33,743 nt of DNA from assembly GCA_002294405.1 (NCBI GenBank), contig DBFP01000019.1, forward strand, positions 11,604 through 45,346, written 5' to 3'. A program made the translations under genes and the position numbers. A model generated the notes under the pieces. It saw only the letters and a program-made list of their open reading frames with translations, was not told the DNA's origin and did not search any database. This DNA comes from Anaerolineales bacterium UBA877. Lineage in GTDB: Bacteria; Chloroflexota; Anaerolineae; Anaerolineales; Villigracilaceae. Of this stretch, positions 26,557 through 33,743 are shown piece by piece; the first letter of the stretch is position 1, and each line of letters starts with the position of its first letter.

Positions 26557-27822
26557 CTATTTATGCAGGTTTTCTGCGGCGATAAAGGAAAGCCCTTTCT
26601 CTGTCAATGCCCGGGCAGACTTGTTGCAGGCATCCACTTTGTCCATGAAATTCAACCGCATGTTGTCCCAATCGCCTGATTCGATGACTTCCTTCTTCTC
26701 CCTGAAATAATCCAAAATATCTGAGGGGTGGACACGAGACTTTTCAATCTCAACATCACCACCCTCATGTTTAGCAGAAATATTCGCCACATGATCGGCG
26801 ATATCGACCAATTCTGCACGTCTGTCATAAGGCTGGATGACGATACTTTTCCATGTTTCGACTATGTGATGCTCAAAACGAACCACATTTTCAAAACCAA
26901 GCGCTTTACGGAATTGCGCGGTTAACTCCATTGTCTGGTTGTTGATCGAGTTGGACCAATTAAAGCCGATGAGCGGAGATGTTCCGTCGTCCCTGCTGAA
27001 GAGTTTGGCAGCAAGCATGATCCACAATGCATGGTATGGATTGTCAGAGCCAAAGAAAACCGATATCTTGAATTGGATATTAACACCCAAACGATACAGG
27101 AGGAAACCGAGCAAGATCGTCCCTGCATTGAAATTTAGCACATGCTGAACCCCATAATTTGTGTAATAGTACAGGAATTCGTCCAGCCACAGCAGCGCGT
27201 GCTCGTTGGGTTGACCGATGCCACCGAAATAACCGGTGATTGTTGCTGGTCCCCCGAGGTGGGGATTTGAACCGTCAGTACCTTTCGTATCCAATGTCTC
27301 TACAAAAGATGAACCAATAATATCCATTGCAGCGACAATAGCAGGTAAATCGCCATCTTCCTCAGATTCTTTCATTTTCCGGACAGCAATAAACCGCCCC
27401 GGGATGAGGCTGCGGTCACGAATAGCCCGTTCGCACATCGGACGAATCCAGGGGAAATACTGCAAAGCTGATACTTCGAGGGTGACAGCAGATGCATCGG
27501 CGAACTCCATGCCCTTTGATTTATCACCCAGGACTTGAGCGCGGTACTCAGACATAGAGGCAAATGCACTTTTGTCCCGTTGATCCATCAACCATTTCAA
27601 GTCCTGCATGTGGGAGGGGGCGCGCTCTGAAACAATTTTAAACAGGTGATCAAGTTTTCGAGATTCGAGGTGTTTCTGATTTATCTCATCGGGAGTGCCA
27701 TATTTGGTTACAACCGCAAGGAAATTTTCCATCACCTTCTGGTCGGGATCAAGAAGGACGGAATTGATTGCCCCCAGGCGATCAGGGGAGATTGCAAGAA
27801 GATGGCGAAGTTCTTCGTTCAT
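26557..27822 (-). CDS. Conserved-looking protein of unknown function downstream of panB
   Basis: A 421-residue soluble protein I do not recognise. It has no signal peptide, membrane segment or Cys cluster. Notable stretches are HLGGPATITGYFGG near the middle, a pair of hydrophobic strands (VQHVLNFNAGTILLGFLLYRLGVNIQFKI split by helices), FNWSNSINNQTMEL and RFEHHIVETW, which could be active-site loops in an alpha/beta barrel. The start is set at 27822, where GAGAGGAGAATT gives a strong SD; an upstream in-frame start at 27882 overlaps panB and has none. It follows panB by 52 bases, so it probably shares its transcript. A link to pantothenate/CoA or THF metabolism would be only by association. 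Confidence 0.75.
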   Translation of the reverse strand: MNEELRHLLAISPDRLGAINSVLLDPDQKVMENFLAVVTKYGTPDEINQKHLESRKLDHLFKIVSERAPSHMQDLKWLMDQRDKSAFASMSEYRAQVLGDKSKGMEFADASAVTLEVSALQYFPWIRPMCERAIRDRSLIPGRFIAVRKMKESEEDGDLPAIVAAMDIIGSSFVETLDTKGTDGSNPHLGGPATITGYFGGIGQPNEHALLWLDEFLYYYTNYGVQHVLNFNAGTILLGFLLYRLGVNIQFKISVFFGSDNPYHALWIMLAAKLFSRDDGTSPLIGFNWSNSINNQTMELTAQFRKALGFENVVRFEHHIVETWKSIVIQPYDRRAELVDIADHVANISAKHEGGDVEIEKSRVHPSDILDYFREKKEVIESGDWDNMRLNFMDKVDACNKSARALTEKGLSFIAAENLHK

Positions 27823-27874
27823 AATTCTCCTCTCATTGGAAATGGCAGCTTGTGAAACCCTCCCATCACAACTG

Positions 27875-28741
27875 TTATTCAATCATCTTCTGTAATTCTT
27901 CGAATTCTTCATCTGACATCCCAAACCAGTTTTCCGGTTGGGGAAACTGCCTGCCGATCACCTCACTGCTGTAGTTCTTAAGGCCGTTCAAGATGACCTC
28001 CCCGGCATTCCCGTAAACTTTGGCCATTTTTGGTTTGAACTTGGGGTAGAGACCAAACATATCGTGGTAAATGAGCAGTTGACCATTTGCATCTGGGCCG
28101 GATCCAAGAGACATGATGATGCATCCTTCCGCACGTTCGGTAATCAGTTTGCAAAGCCTATCCGGAACTAATTCCAGTAAGATGGCAAAGGCGCCGGCTT
28201 TTTCGAGGGTTTTTGCATCATCAAGGATCTTCTTGGCCAGTTGAGCGGATTTCCCTTGTACTCTGAAACCTCCCAAAGAGCTGACAGATTGGGGTGTCAA
28301 CCCGAGGTGGCCGATAGCCGGGATTCCCGCATCAACTATACCCTTAATCCGATCCGCCATTGATTCTCCCCCCTCTAATTTAATGGCATCGCAACCACAT
28401 TCAGCCATGAATCGACCCGCATTGCGGATAGCCAATTCAACCGAGGGCTGGTATGTCATATAAGGCATGTCACCTATAACAAAAGCAGTTGGAGCGCCGC
28501 GACGAACTGCCTGCGCATGACGGACCATATCATCCATTGTGACGGGAAGTGTGCTGTCATAACCAAGCATGGTCATACCCAGACTGTCTCCCACAAGAAT
28601 CATTTCGATCCCGGCTTGCTCCTGAAGATAGGCGGTAGGGTAGTCGTAGCAGGTTAACCAAGTGATTGGCTCGCCGTCGGAAACCTTTTTAAATAAATAT
28701 GGCAGGTTGATCTTCTTGCGAGAGGAATTTGAATCCGGCAT
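27875..28741 (-). CDS. panB: 3-methyl-2-oxobutanoate hydroxymethyltransferase
   Basis: A 288-residue PanB. It transfers a hydroxymethyl group from 5,10-methylene-THF to 2-oxoisovalerate to give ketopantoate, the first step of pantothenate and CoA synthesis. Family signals: ITWLTCYDYPTAYLQEQAG, ILVGDSLGMTMLGYDSTLPVT, DAIKLEGG, PAIGHLGLTPQSV, and the YHDMFGL loop. Strong SD AAGGAG before ATG 28741. It is a cytoplasmic decameric enzyme in known cases. It uses the same one-carbon donor that the Wood-Ljungdahl methyl branch makes. The panC and panD genes are not adjacent. Confidence 0.96.
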   Translation of the reverse strand: MPDSNSSRKKINLPYLFKKVSDGEPITWLTCYDYPTAYLQEQAGIEMILVGDSLGMTMLGYDSTLPVTMDDMVRHAQAVRRGAPTAFVIGDMPYMTYQPSVELAIRNAGRFMAECGCDAIKLEGGESMADRIKGIVDAGIPAIGHLGLTPQSVSSLGGFRVQGKSAQLAKKILDDAKTLEKAGAFAILLELVPDRLCKLITERAEGCIIMSLGSGPDANGQLLIYHDMFGLYPKFKPKMAKVYGNAGEVILNGLKNYSSEVIGRQFPQPENWFGMSDEEFEELQKMIE

Positions 28742-28777
28742 ATTTTCTCCTTTTTAATATGGAAAAGAACCATTTGT

Positions 28778-28806
28778 AGTATAGGATAATTTGGATGCAC
28801 ACGCAA
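28778..28806 (-). promoter_or_regulatory. Candidate sigma70 promoter for panB
   Basis: Read on the - strand, TTGCGT (28806-28801) and TATACT (28783-28778) are 17 bases apart. Transcription would start near 28771, about 30 bases before the panB ATG. The rest of the 271-base gap up to 29012 is AT-rich, holds a tandem GGTAACA repeat near 28840 and an imperfect GGGAAT/ATTCCC inverted repeat near 28900, and has no convincing gene. Confidence 0.6.
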
Positions 28807-29012
28807 GATACAAGTAGCAGGGTTTTTACCAGGATTTATAGGTAACAGGTAACACGAACCAATTTATTAAGATGAAGCGAAACATAAGTTGGAGAATAAG
28901 GGAATTATTCCAAACGCATATAAGATTATTCCCAATTTATCCGCGCGCTATTTTTCATATACGATGAGCAAAATCAACGGTGAGACGATCTCATCCCTGA
29001 AAATCCCATTAT

Positions 29013-30842
29013 TTACTTGGTTTCCGCAACCATACCTGGAATCTCAATATCATAGGCTTGTTCCATCTCATATTTGAATTGCTGCGTGTACAGGCGATAA
29101 TAGTGTCCCCGGAGTTTTAGCAATTCAGAATGCGAACCCATCTCGGTGATGTGTCCGTCTTCTATTACAATAATTCGATCGGCCCTCCTGATGGTGCTCA
29201 AGCGATGCGCAATGATTATCGAGGTTCGCCCGGTCATCAGAGCCTCCATACCTTGCTGGATCAAAGCCTCGGTCAGGGTGTCCACACTGGAAGTTGCCTC
29301 GTCCATTATGAAAATTTCCGGCCTCGATAGTACTGCGCGTGCGAGGCTGATAAGTTGCTTTTGCCCCACTGACAACAAATTTCCGCCCTCGCCAACATTC
29401 TGGTCATAGCCATTCTCAAATACCTTAATAAAGTCGTGGGCGCCGGCAATCTTGGAAGCCTCTTCAACCTCTTCGTCACTGGCACCGAGGCGACCATAAC
29501 GGATGTTTTCGCGTATCGATCCGGAAAATAGGTGCGGCGTCTGGAGCACGATCCCCACATGTGAGTGAATCGATTGCAGAGTGTAGTCGGTGTAGTCATG
29601 ACCGTTGATGCGTATATAACCTTCTTTTGGCTCATAAAATCGGCAGAGCAGATTAACGATAGTGGTCTTCCCTCCGCCTGTTGGTCCAACCAAAGCTATC
29701 GTTTCACCAGGCTTGACCTTTAACGAGAAATCGGACAGGATCGGTTTCTGGTCTTCGTAATAGAAATGCACATGGTCAAACTCAATTTCACCAAGGATTG
29801 TCTCCGCGGTATATGCTTCGGGGCGGTTTTGAACATCAGGAACGGTATCCAATAATTTGAAGATACGCTCTGCAGAGGCAATGGAATGCTGCATTTCGGC
29901 ATACACGCGTGCCAGATCTTGAACAGGCCAAATCATGAAAGTCAAGTATGAGACAAATGCATGGATGTCACCTACGGTAAAGGTGGAATTAACACTTTGC
30001 ATTCCACCATACCAGACAATCGCACCCAGTGCGAACGCAGCCACAATTTGGACGGTCGGCAGGAAGAGCGCTGACAACCAGGCAGCCCGGTACGAAGCCT
30101 TAAACATATCATCGGTTAGTAAGGAAAATTCCTTCAAATTTTCATCTTCGCGACCCAGTGCCTTGACAACCCGTACACCTTGAATATTCTGATTGTATTC
30201 GCCGGTTATTTTGGAGTTCGCACGACGCGACCTGCGAAATTCCACCAGGATCTTTTTACGGAAGGTGACTGCAATCATTAGCAGGATTGGGATGATGGCA
30301 AAGACGATCAGCGCCAATCTCCAGTTGATGATCATCATAAAAACCACTGACATGATCACACTTACGATGGCCCAAGTAACATCGAGCATGCCCCAAGTCA
30401 TCAAGCTGGAAATTCTACCGGAGTCTGAAGTCACACGCGCCATAAGTCGTCCGACTGCATTCTGGCTGTAAAAAGAGAGCGATAAATCCTGCAAATGGTT
30501 GAAGACCGCCCTGCGGATATCGTATTGAATGCGTTCTCCCAGGATGCCGACCAGGAATATAAAGAAAAAAACAGAAATAGCCTGCAAGAGCTGCAATCCA
30601 CCGTAATAGGATGCGTACCTCAAAAGAGTGGGAATGCTTTTCTGGGCAATTCCCTGGTCAATCATGTTCTTGTTAATGAACGTGAACAAGGCGTCCAGGC
30701 TCGCGGTGAAAACGATGGCGATAAGGAATTCAACCATCCAGCGCCTATGCGGCTTTACCAGTCCGATAATCCTTTTAAAGGTGTGAGAGGTCAATTGACT
30801 GGTATATTCTTCTTCTTCAAGTTCGATCAAATCATCAGGCAT
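29013..30842 (-). CDS. Heterodimeric ABC exporter, catalytically complete half (BmrD/TM288-like)
   Basis: A 609-residue half-transporter: about six transmembrane helices in residues 1-330 and a nucleotide-binding domain after that. Walker A is GPTGGGKTT, Walker B IFIMDEATSSVD keeps the catalytic Glu, and the H-loop is IIAHRLSTI. The signature is LSVGQ rather than LSGGQ, so when paired with the next gene one of the two ATP sites is degenerate. This is the pattern of heterodimeric multidrug exporters such as BmrCD and TM287/288. It is the second gene of the pair, 42 bases downstream of its partner, with a GGAGA SD. Substrate is unknown. Confidence 0.93.
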   Translation of the reverse strand: MPDDLIELEEEEYTSQLTSHTFKRIIGLVKPHRRWMVEFLIAIVFTASLDALFTFINKNMIDQGIAQKSIPTLLRYASYYGGLQLLQAISVFFFIFLVGILGERIQYDIRRAVFNHLQDLSLSFYSQNAVGRLMARVTSDSGRISSLMTWGMLDVTWAIVSVIMSVVFMMIINWRLALIVFAIIPILLMIAVTFRKKILVEFRRSRRANSKITGEYNQNIQGVRVVKALGREDENLKEFSLLTDDMFKASYRAAWLSALFLPTVQIVAAFALGAIVWYGGMQSVNSTFTVGDIHAFVSYLTFMIWPVQDLARVYAEMQHSIASAERIFKLLDTVPDVQNRPEAYTAETILGEIEFDHVHFYYEDQKPILSDFSLKVKPGETIALVGPTGGGKTTIVNLLCRFYEPKEGYIRINGHDYTDYTLQSIHSHVGIVLQTPHLFSGSIRENIRYGRLGASDEEVEEASKIAGAHDFIKVFENGYDQNVGEGGNLLSVGQKQLISLARAVLSRPEIFIMDEATSSVDTLTEALIQQGMEALMTGRTSIIIAHRLSTIRRADRIIVIEDGHITEMGSHSELLKLRGHYYRLYTQQFKYEMEQAYDIEIPGMVAETK

Positions 30843-30884
30843 GGATTAAGTCTCCAACGAGGATAAAAACCCCATTCAGGCGGG

Positions 30885-32714
30885 TCACGCTAAGGAAATT
30901 TCTTGTTCCAACTCGTCGTCTATACGTGTCTGGATTGCATAAATCCTTTGGTACATCCCATCCTTTTCAACCAAATCTGCATGCCTTCCCATTTGAACGA
31001 TTTCACCTTTGTCCATAACCAGGATCAAATCTGCGTTCATCACTGACTGGATCCGATGAGCAATGATGAACGAAGTGCGGTTTTTCATCAACTCATTTAA
31101 TGCCGATCGAATTTCCGCTTCAGTCTCAGTATCCACGCTGGAAGTGGAATCATCCAGGATCAGGATGCGAGGATTCTTTAGAATGGTACGAGCAATGGCG
31201 ACACGCTGCTTTTGACCACCGGATAGGGTCACTCCCTTTTCTCCCACCAGCGTGTTGTATCCCTCCGGGAATGTCATGATCACATCATGAACCGCAGAAG
31301 TCTTGGCAGCCTTCACAATCTCTTCCTGTAAAACTTCGCGACCCACGCCATAAGTAATATTCTCGCGAATGGAACGACTAAAGAGGAATGGCTCCTGCTC
31401 TACGATTCCTATTTGTTTTCGCAGGTATTCTCGCGGGTAATCCTTTAATTCTTCACCGTCGAGAAGTACGCGTCCATCCGTATATTCATGGAAACGGGGC
31501 AGGAGATTGACCAATGTAGTCTTCCCTGATCCGGTCGAACCGAGCAGGGCTACCGATTGCCCCGGCTGCACGACAAAGGAGATATTCTTAAGAACATCTG
31601 CATTTCCATCACTGTACTGAAATGAGACGTTCTCAAAGATGAATTCTCCACGAACGCTGTTCGTTGGCCTTACAGTACCTTGATCAAGAGGTTCCCGGTC
31701 TTGTTTCACTATGTCCATTAGACGTCCATAAGAGACCATTCCAGTGGAGGTGTTAACGATGATCCGCCCAAGATTGCGCATCGGCCAAATGAGCCAGACA
31801 ACCAGCCCAACATAAGCCGGGTAGGTGCCAATCGTAATCTCGCCGTGAACAACCAAGATGCCGGCGAAAATAAACCCGGCCAGCATTTGAAAACCGCATA
31901 ATAAATCCGAAAGAGGCCAAAACAACGAGTGCATCCTCATGAGTTTTCGCCCTAGCTGGTACTTTTCCCAGTTATCTTTTTCGAACTTTTCCATTTCATA
32001 TTCCTGGCGGGCAAAAGCCTTCACTACGCGAACCCCGGTAAGGTTTTCCTGCAGGGTGGTGGAAAGCTTCGCTTCCTGTTCCTGGTATTTCTCGTAGGCT
32101 TTTGTTACTTTCCTGAAAAACCATATTGAAACGATGATGATTATTGGGACCACGGCGATGGATACCAAAGCCAGTTTCCTGGAAAGAGACCAGATGGCAA
32201 TAAAGTTAATAATGAAGAGAAGCAAGATTCGACCGACGCCGATAGCCTGGTCATTAAAAAATGTACGCACAGAGTCCACATCTGAAGTTACCCGCTCAAT
32301 CAAGTCTCCGGTTGGAGTTTTACTGTGATAGGCAAAGGATAAATGCTGTATATGATCAAATAGGAAATTGCGCAATCGCCTGGTGATATTTTCTGCCGCG
32401 TAAGAAGCCATGCGACTGGATAGGTAGGCGAATCCTCCTTCAAAAATGGCAAGGACAATAAACCCCGCAGCAATAATAATCAGGGTTCTGGAAAGGATTC
32501 CTGCAAAGGGTGGAATATTGCCGACCACCGTATCAGCGAAATTCCTTAATAACAAGTAGGTCAGAGTTTTCGCAGTTGATGAAAAAGCCAGCGTCAGGTT
32601 GGCGACAGCATAGATGAGGCGATAGCCTATCATCATACGCAGCATGCCAACAAGCTTATTTTTGCTTATGGCTTTGCGAAAGTCGAAATATGTTGTAGAG
32701 GAATTTGTTTCCAT
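30885..32714 (-). CDS. Heterodimeric ABC exporter, degenerate-site half (BmrC/TM287-like)
   Basis: A 609-residue half-transporter with an N-terminal membrane domain (about six helices) and C-terminal ATPase domain. Walker A LGSTGSGKTT and signature LSGGQKQRVAIART are canonical, but Walker B reads ILILDDSTSSVD, with Asp in place of the catalytic Glu. Together with the LSVGQ of its partner this makes exactly one degenerate and one intact composite site. It is the first exporter gene after a short leader ORF and terminator. The ATG at 32714 has only a poor SD (GGACC-like). Likely a drug or lipid exporter; substrate not readable from sequence. Confidence 0.93.
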   Translation of the reverse strand: METNSSTTYFDFRKAISKNKLVGMLRMMIGYRLIYAVANLTLAFSSTAKTLTYLLLRNFADTVVGNIPPFAGILSRTLIIIAAGFIVLAIFEGGFAYLSSRMASYAAENITRRLRNFLFDHIQHLSFAYHSKTPTGDLIERVTSDVDSVRTFFNDQAIGVGRILLLFIINFIAIWSLSRKLALVSIAVVPIIIIVSIWFFRKVTKAYEKYQEQEAKLSTTLQENLTGVRVVKAFARQEYEMEKFEKDNWEKYQLGRKLMRMHSLFWPLSDLLCGFQMLAGFIFAGILVVHGEITIGTYPAYVGLVVWLIWPMRNLGRIIVNTSTGMVSYGRLMDIVKQDREPLDQGTVRPTNSVRGEFIFENVSFQYSDGNADVLKNISFVVQPGQSVALLGSTGSGKTTLVNLLPRFHEYTDGRVLLDGEELKDYPREYLRKQIGIVEQEPFLFSRSIRENITYGVGREVLQEEIVKAAKTSAVHDVIMTFPEGYNTLVGEKGVTLSGGQKQRVAIARTILKNPRILILDDSTSSVDTETEAEIRSALNELMKNRTSFIIAHRIQSVMNADLILVMDKGEIVQMGRHADLVEKDGMYQRIYAIQTRIDDELEQEISLA

Positions 32715-32756
32715 AATACAGGTCCATAAATTCGAAAATCATCCATCTGTGAGCAC

Positions 32757-32785
32757 AAAAAACCACGGTGCAGGAGGCACCGTGG
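32757..32785 (-). terminator. Intrinsic terminator upstream of the ABC exporter genes (possible attenuator)
   Basis: On the - strand, CCACGGTGC and GCACCGTGG form a perfect 9-bp GC-rich stem with loop CTCCT, followed by six T. It lies 24 bases after the short ORF's stop and about 42 bases before the ABC exporter start, so read-through is required to express the exporter from the upstream promoter. Confidence 0.88.
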
Positions 32786-32787
32786 CA

Positions 32788-32808
32788 GAATAACTGCTTT
32801 CGTTATCC
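32788..32808 (-). other. Hairpin between the leader ORF stop and the terminator
   Basis: On the - strand, GGATAAC and GTTATTC can pair (7 bp with one G-U) around a 7-base loop. It may help space the terminator from the ribosome at the leader stop codon. Modest stability; could be incidental. Confidence 0.35.
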
Positions 32809-32809
32809 T

Positions 32810-32905
32810 TTATAAGGTGACAGGCGCACTCCATTCAGGTTTAATTCCGCCTGCAGCTTCAAGGCAGAGGATTTGTGGAAACCCGACAGTGTTATGAAAT
32901 GCCAT
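32810..32905 (-). CDS. 31-residue leader peptide ORF upstream of the ABC exporter
   Basis: A small ORF of 31 codons plus stop, with ATG at 32905 and TAA ending at 32810. The SD AAAGGAGG lies 8 bases upstream, far stronger than that of the exporter gene itself. The peptide starts MAFHNTVGF, has one Cys, and ends PEWSAPVTL; it has no signal peptide or membrane segment. It has its own promoter and is followed by a terminator, so it forms a leader unit for the ABC pair. I do not recognise the peptide. It could be a regulatory leader, as BmrB is for bmrCD, or a free small protein. Confidence 0.6.
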   Translation of the reverse strand: MAFHNTVGFPQILCLEAAGGIKPEWSAPVTL

Positions 32906-32919
32906 AGAGTGCGCCTCCT
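32822..32919 (-). promoter_or_regulatory. Alternative RNA pairings around the leader SD
   Basis: On the - strand, AGGCGCACTC (32916-32907), overlapping the SD, is perfectly complementary over 10 bp to GAGTGCGCCT (32831-32822) near the end of the leader ORF. The same SD region, AGGAGGC (32919-32913), is also complementary over 7 bp to GCCTCCT (32778-32772) in the loop and left arm of the downstream terminator. The two pairings exclude each other, as in an attenuator. Folding energetics were not computed. Confidence 0.55.
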
Positions 32920-32948
32920 TTCCTTAAAATTAGATTAATCCAAAGGAG

Positions 32949-32976
32949 TTTATCATCTCAAAGCAAGAATTGTCAA
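32949..32976 (-). promoter_or_regulatory. Sigma70 promoter for the leader-exporter unit
   Basis: On the - strand a consensus TTGACA (32976-32971) and GATAAA (32954-32949) are separated by 16 bases; an alternative -10, TAAACT, gives 18. Transcription would begin near 32942, giving a 5' leader of about 37 bases before the small ORF. It is the best promoter I found in the window. Confidence 0.7.
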
Positions 32977-33024
32977 GTAATCTTTTTGTTCGTGTAAGCA
33001 GCAACAATCGGTATAAATGGTCAT

Positions 33025-33743
33025 TTAGTTTGCAACCCTGATTGTGAGATCATTTATCCATTTTCTCGAGAAGTAGCGTGCCAGTCCTGCAAAAAACTTG
33101 ACAGCTTCTTCGCATAATGTAAGCGCATAAACAAGATGGATGGGGAGGTGTAAAAGGAATGCGCCTAGCGCAGTAACCGGAACACCTACCAACCAAATGA
33201 TAAAACCATCCAAAACAAGGGAGAACCTGGTGTCTCCCCCTGAGCGCAAGATCCCGATAATGATCACGTGATTTGCAGCACGCACGGGCATACCTAGAGC
33301 CAGGACAGTGAGGATGTTACGGGCATCCACGATCACATCGGTGGAAACATTAAAATATTTGAATAAATGCCAGGCGGTAAAATATATAAGCACACCCATT
33401 AAAGCAGCCCCGAACATATTGAGACCAAGGGAACGACCGGCATATAGGAAAGCCGTTTTTTTATCACCTTGACCAATAAGGTGTCCGACCATGATGGATG
33501 TGGCGCTTCCGACACCCATGAAGATCACGAATGCCAATTGATCTACGGTCGCAACAATATTGATGGCTGCAATGGCGCTCGTTCCGATATGCGCGTAAAT
33601 TGCCGTGTATGTGGTTATACCCAGGGACCATAATATCTCATTTGCTATTACCGGGAGGACTGGTTTCAACACTGACAGCAAAAAATGGAAATCAAGTTCC
33701 ACCAGATTCCGAAACGAGGCAGCAGAAGGGTTCGTCCGATCCC
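33025..33743 (-). CDS. MATE-family efflux transporter, C-terminal half (5' truncated by window edge)
   Basis: The frame stays open to the last bases of the window, so the start lies beyond it. The visible 239 residues cover about six transmembrane helices, about half of the usual 450-residue protein. Signals include PVIANEILWSLGITTYTAIYAH split across the start of the second half, FMGVGSATSIMVGHLIGQGD and GILRSGGDTRFSLVLDG, which are typical of the second MATE repeat. MATE proteins export drugs or metabolites using Na+ or H+ gradients. It lies just upstream of the leader and ABC exporter on the same strand but ends 49 bases before that promoter; no terminator is evident between them. Confidence 0.88.
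   Translation of the reverse strand, partial: DRTNPSAASFRNLVELDFHFLLSVLKPVLPVIANEILWSLGITTYTAIYAHIGTSAIAAINIVATVDQLAFVIFMGVGSATSIMVGHLIGQGDKKTAFLYAGRSLGLNMFGAALMGVLIYFTAWHLFKYFNVSTDVIVDARNILTVLALGMPVRAANHVIIIGILRSGGDTRFSLVLDGFIIWLVGVPVTALGAFLLHLPIHLVYALTLCEEAVKFFAGLARYFSRKWINDLTIRVAN

Noticed and set aside
28841..28855. Tandem GGTAACA repeat in the panB upstream gap
   Set aside because: Two short copies only, upstream of the candidate promoter; no evidence for an operator.
1..33743. CRISPR arrays, tRNA or rRNA genes, insertion sequences or phage genes
   Set aside because: None seen: the window is densely filled with identifiable coding genes and short gaps, with no repeat array or transposase.

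Overview
This window looks like a chromosomal segment of a strictly anaerobic bacterium that runs the bacterial-type Wood-Ljungdahl (reductive acetyl-CoA) pathway. The ACS is the long bacterial AcsB form, there is no archaeal CODH epsilon subunit, and MetV is fused to MetF. This mix, together with the extra genes threaded through the cluster, suggests an uncultured Chloroflexota lineage (Anaerolineae or Dehalococcoidia-like). That assignment is inference from gene content, not from a marker gene.

Layout, + strand, 1-18161: a 5'-truncated formate dehydrogenase catalytic subunit with Cys instead of Sec; a small HMA-fold protein without the CxxC motif; CODH (acsA/cooS); ACS (acsB); a two-CBS-domain protein; the two corrinoid iron-sulfur protein subunits (acsD, acsC); the corrinoid reductive activator (acsV-like); a GNAT acetyltransferase; the methyl-THF:corrinoid methyltransferase (acsE); a malic enzyme; a thioredoxin-reductase-like flavoprotein without its redox cysteines; and a MetV-MetF fusion. 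A strong intrinsic terminator closes this run at about 18190-18226. Together these genes cover CO2 to formate, methylene-THF to methyl-THF, methyl transfer to the corrinoid protein, CO2 to CO, and acetyl-CoA assembly. Formyl-THF synthetase and FolD are not in the window.

+ strand, 18309-23089: an accessory/maturation block with a DUF3786 protein, an isochorismatase-fold hydrolase, a second flavoprotein without CxxC, an RlmN/Cfr-like radical SAM protein overlapping it by 4 nt, and two tandem CooC-type nickel-insertion ATPases. 23146-26494 then holds a YhfC-type membrane protease, an ABC ATPase with its ABC-2 permease, and a membrane-anchored zinc-ribbon protein. A bidirectional terminator at 26508-26537 separates this from the - strand genes.

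- strand, 33743-26557: the C-terminal half of a MATE transporter; a previously unlisted transcription unit with a good sigma70 promoter, a 31-codon ORF with a strong Shine-Dalgarno (SD), alternative RNA pairings and an intrinsic terminator; a heterodimeric ABC exporter pair with one degenerate ATPase site; and panB followed by an unrecognised 421-residue protein. The leader-terminator-exporter layout resembles the Bacillus subtilis bmrB-bmrCD attenuator and is the most interesting regulatory signal in the window. I saw no rRNA, tRNA, CRISPR array, insertion sequence or phage gene.
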